Source: Pelomonas cellulosilytica
GTDB taxonomy: Bacteria > Pseudomonadota > Gammaproteobacteria > Burkholderiales > Burkholderiaceae_C
Reading direction: 5' to 3'
DNA length: 64,000 nt
NCBI RefSeq assembly: GCF_021353265.1
Contig: NZ_JAJTWU010000016.1
Span: forward strand, 1 to 64,000
The translations under genes were made by a program, and so were the position numbers. Below are positions 46,443 through 54,545 of the stretch, piece by piece; within the stretch, counting starts at the first letter, position 1, and each line of letters starts with the position of its first letter. The notes under the pieces were generated by a model, which was not told where the DNA came from, ran no database searches, and saw nothing but the letters and a program-made list of their open reading frames with translations.

Positions 46443-46524
46443 CTGACACCATTCCGAAGACGGGGCCGCGTGCTTCAGGTCCCAGATCGCTAACAAGGAC
46501 GCCGGAGACGAAGGGGCGATATTC
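46443..46524 (+). pseudogene. Fragment of a lysS-like gene
   Basis: About 82 nt match lysS 42395-42475 with one single-base insertion. The shared stretch includes AACAAGGACGC and GACGAAG and encodes [12 protein letters not shown] compared with [12 protein letters not shown] in lysS. Sequence to both sides is no longer recognisable as lysS. It is a small decayed duplicate or the remnant of another lysS copy. Confidence 0.62.
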
Positions 46525-46861
46525 CGCGAGGCCCGGCGCCCCTTGACGCCCCTCCTGACGCCCCTGGACAGTGGCTCGAGGGGGCAGCCCTTCACGAACG
46601 ACGGAGCGTAACGGCGCGTCGCTTGCCCGGCGCGATGTTGCTGTGCCTGGCCCGCCTTCATCAAGTTTGACGAGATTTCGGCTTCGACCTTCACTTGCGG
46701 GTGCCATCGGCGCCAGAAACGAGCTATGACGCGGACTGTGCACCCGGCCGTTGCCGCCACGCCCGCTCGCTGAGGCGCTCAGGGCGATCGTCGGCGCCTC
46801 ACAGACGGCCACGTCACACCTGGGAACGGTCACTGCAACATCGGCATTCAGGGAGGCCGCC

Positions 46862-48058
46862 ATGAGCAAAGCGCAGGGACAGGGAGGATGGAGCCACGAA
46901 GTCGTGGTACTGCTTCCGGAGCGAGTGCAACCGGGCCGAGGCCCGGCCGCCGTTGAGCCCCTTGGGCCCGCGTTGCAAGCCTTGCTTGAAGACGGAAAGG
47001 CAGAGTCCGTGTTCCAGGCGAGCAGGCAGGTGCACGCTGCTTCGGTCCGCATGCCGTCGATCTACGCGGTCAAGACGCTGGGAGACGCCGAGACTCGGGA
47101 CATCTTGGAGATGCTCACCGAAGACATGGAGGCCGCCACTGTCTATGTCGCCCCACCCCGCGGGGTGCTGGGGCGGCATGTCGGTGGAGATGCCGGCAGC
47201 AACTCCAAAGCGATGGACCATTGGGGCATGGACTACGTCGCTGCCGAATTGGCGACCGCTGACGCCTCGGGCATCGCTGTCGCCGTCGTCGACACGGGCG
47301 TCGACCGCAGTCATCCGGATCTGAAGGACGCCATCGATGAGTACATCAATTTCTGCCAAGGCGAGTCCGACGACGACATCCACGGACACGGTACGCACGT
47401 CTGCGGAATCATTGCTGCAACGGGACTGCCTCCACAGGGCATGAAGGGGGCGAGCAACGCCCGGCTCCACGTGTTCAAGGGCATGGGGATCAAGTACAGC
47501 GCGCTGGACTATTACCGGGCATTGGGCGAGGCAATTGGCAGCGCGCAGATCATCAACCTCAGCCTGGGCGGAGTGCACCATGACCCCGCGGAGGAGGTGA
47601 TCATCCAGCAGGGCCTCAACAAAGGTGCGCTGGTGATCGCTGCTTCCGGAAATGAGGGCGACGATGGCTCATGTCCCAACTACCCCGCGAATCTGGCCGG
47701 CGTGATTGCCGTTGGTGCAATCGATGAAAAGGGTGCCCGAGCGGAATTCAGCAATGCGGGCCCGCATGTCATGGTCGTCGCTCCCGGCGTGGAGATCTGG
47801 TCGACAGCGCCGACAAAAAAGTGCTCGCTCTTCAAGAAGCAGCTGAGCTACGCCCCTTGCTCGGGGACGTCCATGGCCACACCTTTCGTGACCGCGTTGG
47901 CGGCCAAGGTGGCCGCGTCCGGCGGTGGCACACCGCTTGCCCAGACGATTCGTGACAAGCTGCCTATCCAACGTTGCCCCGGTCAGGTCGGAAAAACCGA
48001 TGATCTCGGCTACGGGTACGTATGTTGGGGTGGGCCTCTCACGCTCGCAAATGCCTAG
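46862..48058 (+). CDS. S8-family (subtilisin-like) serine protease with N-terminal propeptide-like domain
   Basis: 398-residue protein without signal peptide, so probably cytosolic. The catalytic triad is complete: D144 in AVAVVDTGVD, H176 in HGHGTHVCG, S337 in CSGTSMATP, with oxyanion N264 in ASGNEG. Residues 1-105 precede the catalytic domain, and residues 66-101 (SIYAVKTLGDAETRDIL, then VYVAPPRG) look like an I9-type propeptide fold. GGGAGG sits at a proper distance from the ATG. Codons upstream in the frame are rejected as non-family leader. A small gene 33 nt downstream encodes a related propeptide-like protein. Confidence 0.88.
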   Translation: MSKAQGQGGWSHEVVVLLPERVQPGRGPAAVEPLGPALQALLEDGKAESVFQASRQVHAASVRMPSIYAVKTLGDAETRDILEMLTEDMEAATVYVAPPRGVLGRHVGGDAGSNSKAMDHWGMDYVAAELATADASGIAVAVVDTGVDRSHPDLKDAIDEYINFCQGESDDDIHGHGTHVCGIIAATGLPPQGMKGASNARLHVFKGMGIKYSALDYYRALGEAIGSAQIINLSLGGVHHDPAEEVIIQQGLNKGALVIAASGNEGDDGSCPNYPANLAGVIAVGAIDEKGARAEFSNAGPHVMVVAPGVEIWSTAPTKKCSLFKKQLSYAPCSGTSMATPFVTALAAKVAASGGGTPLAQTIRDKLPIQRCPGQVGKTDDLGYGYVCWGGPLTLANA

Positions 48059-48091
48059 CAGTACAATTTCCCGCTAGGCAAGCCACCGGCC

Positions 48092-48397
48092 ATGCAGCAA
48101 GAGACCATTACTGTCAAGGTCTTCGAGACCGGCTCTCAGTGCAAATCTCAGAGCATCTGGCAACGCGTCTTCGCCAAGTTCTGCGAAGAGTTGGTCACGT
48201 CGCGCAGAGCCAGGATGGCACGGGCCAACGTCGTATTCCCAGGCAACGACAATCCAGCGATGGCCTCGATCTACACGATCGAGGTTGAAGGCGCCTCCGG
48301 GATCGAAGAGCCACTGCGTCAGCTGCAGTCCATGCCTGGGGTGGAGTTCGCGCACCGCGCGCCCCATCGACGGCCGATGCCGTTGACGGCAAGCTGA
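48092..48397 (+). CDS. Stand-alone I9/propeptide-like protein, candidate protease partner or inhibitor
   Basis: 101-residue protein 33 nt downstream of the protease gene in the same direction. Residues 58-96 (ASIYTIEVEGASGIEEPLRQ, VEFAHRAPHRR) line up with protease residues 65-102 (same SIY start, helix, and beta-strand ending in Ala-Pro and basic residues). The N-terminal part (TITVKVFETGSQC) is basic and may be an extra strand pair. Free I9-fold proteins are known to inhibit subtilisins. This role is inferred from similarity and gene order. I know of no named family for it. Confidence 0.6.
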   Translation: MQQETITVKVFETGSQCKSQSIWQRVFAKFCEELVTSRRARMARANVVFPGNDNPAMASIYTIEVEGASGIEEPLRQLQSMPGVEFAHRAPHRRPMPLTAS

Positions 48398-48569
48398 ACG
48401 GCGGTTCAGCGCCGCTGGCCCGTCGCGAACAGGTTTGCGACTCGCCGCGCGGCTGCACGAGCTGCACACGACTCGACTTCACCTTGGGGCTCAACGAGGA
48501 CGCCTGCCTCAAAACGCCGCGGGCGCGGAGCCACGGCCCTCGTGACTGGAGGTCAGGTCGAGGCTTCGG

Positions 48570-48900
48570 TCATTCGCCGTCTGCAAGTCCCTCGACGTCG
48601 CCTTCGCGCTCCACCAGAGCAAGCCATAAATCCAGCTCTTCTCGACTGGCGCCCAGCATTCGCGGCGCCAAGGTTGGATCATTGGCCTTGACCAGCATGT
48701 GGTGCGGCCCGAGGTACGCGACCAGCGAGTAGTGCATCGCTGCCACGAGGCAATTTCGATGGATACCGCCGAGCGAAGTCATTGAGCTCTTCGATGGCAA
48801 TGGCCAGTTTCCCGCCAACATAGCTCAGCGGAACGCCCTACCGGGCTTGCTGGATGGTGTAAGCGGTGCCGTTGGCGCTGAGGGGAAGGTCGTCGTTCAT
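48570..48900 (-). pseudogene. Broken hypothetical gene
   Basis: On the minus strand an ATG at 48900 begins MNDDLPLSANGTAYTIQQAR and runs into an amber stop. After the stop the same frame reads LSYVGGKLAIAIEELNDF, and after a frame change MHYSLVAYLGPHHMLVKAND runs to SREELDLWLALVERE and a stop at 48570. Three joined pieces read like one former protein of about 110 residues. No family is recognised. A real 83-residue gene from 48821 is possible. Confidence 0.42.
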
Positions 48901-48935
48901 GTCTTCAGGATGTGGCTGACGCGCAGTATCAGCGG

Positions 48936-49451
48936 TTAAACGTCAACGACGTGGCGCAGAAGTTCGAAGCCGACGCGCCAGTTTCGGCCATCCATGGCCT
49001 GGAGCGTGGCAGTGCGGCGGTTGATGCGCGTGACCATGCCGACCTGGGCGACACCCTTGCCGTCGTCAAAGGTCACCTTGTCACCGACCTTGAAGGCGAC
49101 AGTCGCCGCCTGTGCCGCAGGCTCTGGCGGCGGCTCGTAGGCTTGCACGCCCGGCGCGGCGCTGAGGGCCTCAATGGCAACGTACGGAATCTTCCACGTC
49201 CGCCGCACGGCTTCTTCAAGCACCGTCGCCTGCTGGTCGTGGCGCGCGATCAGCTTGCCGTGTCGGACCTGGCCCGTGCGATGGTCAATGAACTGCACCG
49301 CCTGGCCCAGGTGCAGCTTCATGCGTGCCGCCATCTCTCGCTTGGGGTCGCCGAGCAGCACATCGATGAGCGCGCGCATTTGGTACAGCTGCATGCTGGG
49401 CGCGTCCTGCAGTGCCTCCACCATGCGCGAGGTGATGTCGTCTTCAGCCAT
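48936..49451 (-). CDS. Conserved hypothetical protein with two SH3-like repeats
   Basis: 171-residue protein. The N-terminal helical part is MAEDDITSRMVEALQDAPS. Two similar beta-rich blocks follow: LGQAVQFIDHRTGQVRHGKL near residues 48-90 and VGDKVTFDDGKGVAQVGMVT near 120-168, both ending in a conserved hydrophobic pattern. They look like duplicated KOW/SH3-type barrels that could bind nucleic acid or protein. The function is unknown. Its 5' end is duplicated at 44834-44930. Confidence 0.6.
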   Translation of the reverse strand: MAEDDITSRMVEALQDAPSMQLYQMRALIDVLLGDPKREMAARMKLHLGQAVQFIDHRTGQVRHGKLIARHDQQATVLEEAVRRTWKIPYVAIEALSAAPGVQAYEPPPEPAAQAATVAFKVGDKVTFDDGKGVAQVGMVTRINRRTATLQAMDGRNWRVGFELLRHVVDV

Positions 49452-49510
49452 GGATCAATGTTGCCAGGACTGTGGAGCGCTGGACTCAAGGCCGCGCGGG
49501 GGAGCGCTTG
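49414..49510. repeat. Source copy of the 97-bp repeat
   Basis: Covers the start codon region of the 48936-49451 gene and about 60 nt upstream. The same bases recur at 44834-44930 with a few substitutions. The two copies are 4.58 kb apart in the same orientation and enclose the AbiEii remnant, the lysS fragment, the protease pair and the pseudogene at 48570. Confidence 0.72.
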
Positions 49511-49619
49511 CCGTTTCGCCGGGTGGTCGGCTGCGCATCTCAGGGGCAACGCCGAACGCCCCGGCTGTTTCGTGCCAAGCCTCCCATGAGGTCGAGGAGC
49601 GATCGGTAGATGGCATGGA

Positions 49620-50838
49620 TCACCCCGGCCGCTTGGACGGGGTCCGCCGCGCTGGACTGCCTTGCGCCACGACGGGGGTTGCCTGAACGCGCGGTGGTGC
49701 GCTGAGGAACGCCGCGACGGCTGGAGCAGACGGGCGCGCGCCGGAGTTGATGAAGTCGCAGAGCTGCTTCACGGTCCCGGCAATGTCGGCGCCCACGCCG
49801 CGCAACGCCGGCGGCAGATTGCTGCTGCGGATGATGGAACGGACGTAGCCCTCGATGAAGGTCTGCTCGATCACCAGCATCGATCCCAGCTCGTAGAAGG
49901 CCGCCATGCCGCGGATGTATTGCGCCTTCGGGATGTCGACGAAGGACGACGGTACCAGGCCCGCGGCCAGCAGTGGCAGGTTCGCGGCGATGCGCGACGT
50001 GCGCTTGTTGCCGTTGGCGAAGGACTGCACGTAGGCGATGCGCGTGAGCAGGTACAGCGCGGCCTGCACCGGCTCCATGCACTTGGCGGTATCAACGATG
50101 CGCACCAGGACGTCGCGGGCGCCGCTGGTGCCGGGCCAGTGCGGCGGCACGTACGCGGAGTTCGCGAGGTTGACGTCCTCGTAGACCCGCGGGGTCCCCC
50201 GCTGCGCAGCCGGCAGGAAATGGTCCGACCCATTGAGCTCCGCCAGGCCATGATCGTCCGTGAGCAGCGCGTGCATCGCGCAGATGGTCTCCAGGCTCAG
50301 CTCGCGATGCGTCCACAGGTGCTCGGCGGCGCGCTTGTGGTTCAAGGCCAGCACCGCATCCTCGATGGGCTTGTCGGGCTGCCGCTCGCCGTACACCACC
50401 AGGGCTTCGGTCTCGAGCTCGGTGTAGGAGCTGCCCTCCAAGAGGCCTGATGCCCACGAGTAATCGACGAGGAACCGCGACAGGTACTTGCGATCCATCG
50501 GGTTGACCAGCGCCTGGATCTGCGTGCAGCGCCGCGCACGCTCCGCATCGATGTTCGGCGTGGGCTGCAACAGCTCCTCGCGAAACGGCGCGAGCTGCCG
50601 CTCGCTGGCAGAGCGCGCGAAGAACGCGTCGATGTCCTTCTTGGTCAAGGCCCCGGTGCTGACGTAGCGGCGCCGGGCCACGACCAAGTGGGGAGACTTC
50701 GCCCTGGCTCACCAAGGCGGAGAGCGTGCGGTTGAGCGTCGAGCGGCTCATCACATCTCCGACGAGGTCCATGAGCCTTTCCGGGGCCACCCCCGCAGGA
50801 CCCGCCTCGCTGATCAGATCCTTGATCGCCTTGGACAT
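49620..50838 (-). pseudogene. Fic-domain protein gene with N-terminal winged helix, disrupted by a one-base frameshift
   Basis: The first frame (from ATG 50838) encodes a winged-helix domain (LMDLVGDVMSRSTLNRTL, then SALVSQGEV). A run of four G on the plus strand (50690-50693) then throws it out of frame, and the Fic domain continues in the next frame as VVARRRYVSTGALTKKDID. Deleting one base restores a single protein of about 405 residues. The Fic motif reads QSFANGNKRTSR, with Gln in place of the catalytic His. The inhibitory SxxxEG motif is present (SGLLEG). It may be inactive as an AMP transferase, or the frameshift may be a sequencing error. Confidence 0.78.
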
Positions 50839-50885
50839 GACAAGATTTTGATGCCGCTAAGTTACTGCCACACATTTGAAATCCT

Positions 50886-50927
50886 GAATCTCGTCAAATT
50901 CACCGGCAATATCTGGAATCTCGTCAA
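50886..50927. promoter_or_regulatory. Candidate operator upstream of fic: two direct repeats
   Basis: The 12-mer GAATCTCGTCAA occurs twice, at 50886-50897 and 50916-50927, exactly 30 bp apart (three helical turns), just upstream of the fic start at 50838. On the gene's own strand it reads TTGACGAGATTC. A related TTTGACGAGATTT is found at 46666-46678. The winged-helix part of the Fic protein is a likely binder, but this is unproven. Confidence 0.55.
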
Positions 50928-50950
50928 GCTGGTCGTTGACCATCTAGCCG

Positions 50951-51513
50951 TTGGCGTCAGCTCGGTGCGCCGTCGGCGGCGACCGTGCCACCTGGCGCGC
51001 GAGGTCGCTCCAGCTCTTCGGCATCAAGAACTGCCTGTCTTTGTGGGATGAGCAGCCGCGCATGAAAACCGCGCCCACCGAGCCGGACCTGCGCGAGCTG
51101 TGGGTCCACGCACGCAGCGCCGAGGGCGAGGGCAGCGTCGGCGCCGAGCAGCAGCGCGGCAGGGCCAAGGAGTTCCTGCAGGCACTGGGCGGCCTGGCCG
51201 CCGTTCACGGGCGGCACCGACGCCGGTGCCGCTCGAGCTGGACGCGAAGGTGTTGCCGAAGAGCACGGATTGATACGGAGCCCACGACGACGCGCTACGG
51301 CGAGACCGGGGCGCGCATCAAAGGCGTGGAGCTGGTGCAGCCGTTGCAGGGCCACGGAAACGCAAAGTCGAGGCGCAAGCACCGACCGAAGAAGTGGTGG
51401 ACCGCATCGAGACGCGCACGGTGCTAGTGGCGCTGGTGTCGAAGGACCCGCCCGAGGCCGAGACGACAGAAACTCAGGTGGGTGCAGATCCGGGCGAAGG
51501 GGTCAGCGACGCC
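50951..51513. other. Degenerate stretch without a supported gene
   Basis: Frames on both strands between the fic promoter and the SRAP fragment are long because of high GC but carry no recognisable domain or good ribosome binding site. The part 51361-51513 runs in frame into the SRAP fragment but reads nothing like the SRAP N-terminus. It probably consists of remains of lost genes. Confidence 0.4.
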
Positions 51514-51798
51514 ATCATCCAGTTCAAGCCCGACTACGGCCACCCGATGTCGGTCGCTTGCGTGTGGTCGGAGTGGAAGGCCCGCAAGCCTGATGAAGAA
51601 GACTTGCTGTCGGTTGCCTTCATCACCGATGAACCGCCACAGGAAGTGTCCGATGCCGGGCATGAACGCTGCGTCATCCCGCTAAGGCGCGAGAACCTGG
51701 CGGCCTGGCTGAGTCCCGATGCCAACGACCTCGCAGCCCAGTACGCGATCCTCGACGACCGTGAGCGGCCGGTCTACGACCACGACCTGGAAGCGGCA
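51514..51798 (+). pseudogene. C-terminal fragment of an SOS response-associated peptidase (SRAP/HMCES family)
   Basis: In the frame from 51394, residues about 41-135 match the end of SRAP proteins: PMSVACVWSEWKARKP, GHERCVIPLRRENLAAWL and NDLAAQYAILDDRERPVYDH. The catalytic Cys2 and the whole N-terminal half are absent. The frame reads on past the usual end and over the hipA 3' end. SRAP proteins cross-link to abasic sites in single-stranded DNA during SOS. This remnant cannot do so. Confidence 0.62.
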
Positions 51799-51823
51799 CA
51801 ACAAGCTCGGCTTTCCGCTCGCG

Positions 51824-53176
51824 TTATGGGCCAGCGCGCCGCGATGTTGCTGGGGCCTTCGAGACCTTGGCGGGCACCAGCTCCTTGAGTCGGAGGCGGA
51901 CGGTGTCGCGAACTCGCTCCGGCGCCTCCTCAAGCATTGCCGGCCACAAGGCAACAGCCAGCCTCTGGGTCTCGCGGACGACACGCCGGATACGAGCGAC
52001 TTGATAGAGATCGACCTGATGGGCTAGCGCGGCGGCGGTGTCTTCTCCCCAGGTTCGCAGCGTCTGGTCGATCTTGCGATTCATCGACAACTCTTCTGCC
52101 TTGGCTGAGTCGAAATACGACGCCACGCTCACGATGTCGTACGCAGGCGAAAGCTGTGCACGGCGACCGTCCAGATAGATGAGGCCCCAGTTCTTCGAAT
52201 GGGCGTCCGGATTGCCCAAAAGCGCATTCACGGTCCAGCGTCGGAAGAACTCATCGATGTCAGCAGAGGCCTTGGGGCTTGCTTTCAGAGTTGTGAGAAG
52301 TGCCCGCATGGCTGCTTCCATGTCCTGGTACTTCTTGGGTGCATCCAACCCGATGGCTTGGGTCAGCTCTTCGAAGTGGATCCGACCGGTAGATCCGTCC
52401 TCGCGTTTGAAGCGGTCGAATCGATCCACAAGCAGGAACTCGCCAAACGCTTCCTTGACGTGGTCTGGCACACCAAGTTCTGCGATGGGCCGCACTTCAG
52501 CGTTGGCGGTGTTGACGCCCACCGCCTTGGCCATGCGCATGCAGATGCCCTCGTTCAGGACCAGGTCCTTGAACCTGGGCGACGGCAGCTTCGCAATGAA
52601 GTCGCCGGCGGCCGTGCCGTGGCGGATCACGTAGCGCCTGCCGTCGTGCACCATTGAGAACTTGGTCTGGATACCGTCGATAGAGAACCCGTTGTCGATC
52701 GGTGCCGCAACGGTTCCTGGTTCGATCGGTTCGAGGTTCTTCGTCGCGTGAAGCTGCTGCACGTCCTTCGGGACATCATCAGCTGGGACGACTTCAACTC
52801 CACCGGTCAGGTCATGCCCGGCAGCGGCTAGCAACTCGAGCTCGTCTTCAACAGTGACGCCGCGCTGTTGAGCAAGGCGCTCCCGATTGACTCCTTCCGG
52901 AAGCAGGTTCGAGAAGAAGGTCGGCAGCTTTCCGATGCGCACCAGGCGCTCGTCGTTGACCGCTTGCAGGATGGCGCGGGTCTCGCCATCGTTCGCGCCG
53001 GTGTACAGCTGCGAGAGCGTGGGTCGATTCGGGTCCTCGATGTAGTCAGCCGCGAACGACACCCGGAGGTTGTCACCGAACTGGGAGAGCCAACCGATCT
53101 GTCGTGGTTGCGATGACTCGGGCACATGCAAAAGCAGCTGTGCCATCGTGAATGGATCTTTCAGGCGTGCGTTCAT
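51824..53176 (-). CDS. hipA: HipA-family toxin serine/threonine kinase
   Basis: 450-residue kinase of the HipA family, expected to phosphorylate an essential translation protein (GltX in E. coli) and arrest growth. The N-terminal subdomain (residues 10-130, NLLPEGVNRERL and LTGGVEVVP) and the kinase part with the P-loop-like SIDGIQTKFSM (about 165-175), LVDRFDR, catalytic GNPDAHSKNW (D324) and PAYDIVS (D347) are all present, so it looks intact. It starts 9 nt after the hipB stop. The 3' end overlaps no gene but meets the SRAP fragment. Confidence 0.93.
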   Translation of the reverse strand: MNARLKDPFTMAQLLLHVPESSQPRQIGWLSQFGDNLRVSFAADYIEDPNRPTLSQLYTGANDGETRAILQAVNDERLVRIGKLPTFFSNLLPEGVNRERLAQQRGVTVEDELELLAAAGHDLTGGVEVVPADDVPKDVQQLHATKNLEPIEPGTVAAPIDNGFSIDGIQTKFSMVHDGRRYVIRHGTAAGDFIAKLPSPRFKDLVLNEGICMRMAKAVGVNTANAEVRPIAELGVPDHVKEAFGEFLLVDRFDRFKREDGSTGRIHFEELTQAIGLDAPKKYQDMEAAMRALLTTLKASPKASADIDEFFRRWTVNALLGNPDAHSKNWGLIYLDGRRAQLSPAYDIVSVASYFDSAKAEELSMNRKIDQTLRTWGEDTAAALAHQVDLYQVARIRRVVRETQRLAVALWPAMLEEAPERVRDTVRLRLKELVPAKVSKAPATSRRAGP

Positions 53177-53185
53177 CGCCTACAT

Positions 53186-53554
53186 TCATTCGCCGTCAGC
53201 GGAGGAACCGGATCTACCAGCCTGGAAGGCCCGCTGAGCTATGCCCAGCGGCGCCGTCTGCCCAGCTGGAAGTGACACCGTGACCCCACCGTTGTTGATG
53301 AAGCTGGCCACTTCACGCACGAGAGGCTTCGGTACGGCAAGCAGCGTGTAGCCAAGCGCGTCAAACAACGCCATCACGCTCGAAATGCGAGCATCGGTCT
53401 TGCCCTCTGCGGCAGACACGGTCAACCGGTTCAGCCCGGTAGCTTCAGCCAGGTCATTGATGCTTTTGGCATGTGCGGTGCGAAGCGCTCTCAGCTGCTG
53501 AGGAACGTTGAGGGCTGGGTCGATGGTTCGCGCAAGCGGGCGACCGTCATGCAT
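53186..53554 (-). CDS. hipB: XRE/HipB-type antitoxin and autorepressor
   Basis: 122-residue protein with helix-turn-helix around residues 20-60 (PQQLRALRTAHAKSINDLAE, TGLNRLTVSAAEGKTDARIS) and a C-terminal tail. It would bind HipA and repress its own promoter. The ATG at 53552-53554 is chosen: codons upstream in the same frame (to 53632) run through the operator. Three related half-sites lie directly upstream (53551-53660). Confidence 0.85.
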   Translation of the reverse strand: MHDGRPLARTIDPALNVPQQLRALRTAHAKSINDLAEATGLNRLTVSAAEGKTDARISSVMALFDALGYTLLAVPKPLVREVASFINNGGVTVSLPAGQTAPLGIAQRAFQAGRSGSSADGE

Positions 53555-53660
53555 AGAAAAGCTCGCATTGGTACCAAAAAGATAACCATAGCATGCATCG
53601 AGCCTCCAAGGAATGTCTAGCTTTCTATGCATTTAAGAAAGTATGTATAGCTTTATGTGC
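53551..53660. promoter_or_regulatory. hipBA operator/promoter region
   Basis: A/T-rich stretch upstream of hipB. It contains GCATAGAAAAGCT (53551-53563, overlapping the start codon), its near-exact inverse AGCTTTCTATGC (53619-53630) and a third copy AGCTTTATGTGC (53649-53660). Multiple spaced sites fit cooperative HipB repression. The -35 and -10 boxes are probably inside this segment, but I cannot place them with certainty. Confidence 0.62.
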
Positions 53661-53789
53661 ATGACGAGCGTCACAAAAGCTAGCGCAGATGTCCTCGTCT
53701 GGATCCAGCGGATCGGCCTCAGGACCGTCCGGACCAGGAAGTACGAGCTCGACTCTTGGCCAGCCGTGGACCGAGAACTGCTGCATCGC

Positions 53790-54097
53790 TCCGTCATAGC
53801 CAATGCGCTTCAGAACCATGGAAGGCTCAACCAGCACCAGATGACGCTGCTCGCCTCGAGCGACGCGTTGATGAGCCTGAGCGGGCACCGAAGGCAACAG
53901 GTCTGGGCCGCCTCGGCGCAGCGTTCGACGCCACCGCTGCTGAAGGATGCGCCAGTTCACGAGGACCATCGCGGCTGCTGGCAGTGAAGGGCCGATGGCA
54001 GCGCGAGGACGGCGTGTGCAACGTCATCGCGGGGCACCTGGAAGACTTGACCCCGATGTTGGGCGGGCTGGCGACGAGCAGCAGGGATTTCAGGTGA
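53790..54097 (+). pseudogene. dnaE2: Remnant of dnaE2/imuC (error-prone DNA polymerase), frameshifted and internally deleted
   Basis: The first part has the DnaE2-specific pattern [20 protein letters not shown] followed by [12 protein letters not shown]. Near 53960-53975 the frame changes and the next recognisable part is the extreme C-terminus [19 protein letters not shown] and [11 protein letters not shown], ending SSRDFR. The roughly 100-200 residues normally between them are gone, as is everything upstream. It is a small leftover of an SOS mutagenesis gene, not functional. Confidence 0.65.
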
Positions 54098-54419
54098 ACT
54101 GAATGGGGCGTCGTCGCCGCGCGCCGCTCCGTGGAGTCGCTCAGTCTGATTGCGACCTCAACCGAAGACGTGCGCCGCTGGCCTGACACCCGTCCCCATC
54201 TCCACGCACCTGAACCCCCGACGACCATCAAGCGCCGTCCGAGCGAGAGCAGCTGGACGGCATCATGACGAACACCTTCTTCGATTCGTCGTGAGGTTCC
54301 GCACCGTCAATGCCTCGGTGGCTGATCGATGCGGATCCGGCAAGCAACGCTTCGAGCTGGGAGCAGTTCATCGCCGCAGCTCCAGACCCCGAAAACTGTC
54401 GTCCGAGAGGTGCTTCCTC
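54098..54419. other. Spacer without a supported gene
   Basis: About 320 nt between the dnaE2 remnant and the acyl-CoA ligase fragment. Short frames exist on both strands, but none has a domain or a good start. It is presumably degenerate sequence. Confidence 0.4.
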
Positions 54420-54545
54420 CAGATGTGGCTGGACTGCGCCAGGCTCGCTTCGTGGACGCCTGGGGCATGACGGAGCGCATGCGAACGGTCATCACGGGGC
54501 CGATGTACCACCAAGCACCGCTCCACTACGCGATGGGCATCCCCC
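54420..54545 (+). pseudogene. Possible fragment of an AMP-dependent acyl-CoA synthetase
   Basis: In one frame from 54329 the stretch AGLRQARFVDAWGMTERMRT leads into VITGPMYHQAPLHYAMG, which resembles the TGPMYHSAP block of fatty acyl- or bile-acid-CoA ligases. Nothing else of that long enzyme (500 or more residues) remains. The fragment ends at the enoyl-CoA hydratase 3' end, which suggests the two were once neighbours in a fatty-acid operon. The match is short, so the call is tentative. Confidence 0.35.

Noticed and set aside
50886-50927. Direct repeats as a CRISPR seed
   Set aside because: Only two copies of 12 nt with an 18-nt gap and no cas genes. An operator is more plausible.
54150-54470. 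106-codon plus-strand frame
   Set aside because: Arginine- and proline-rich with no start signal. A different frame in the same place carries the acyl-CoA ligase-like block.
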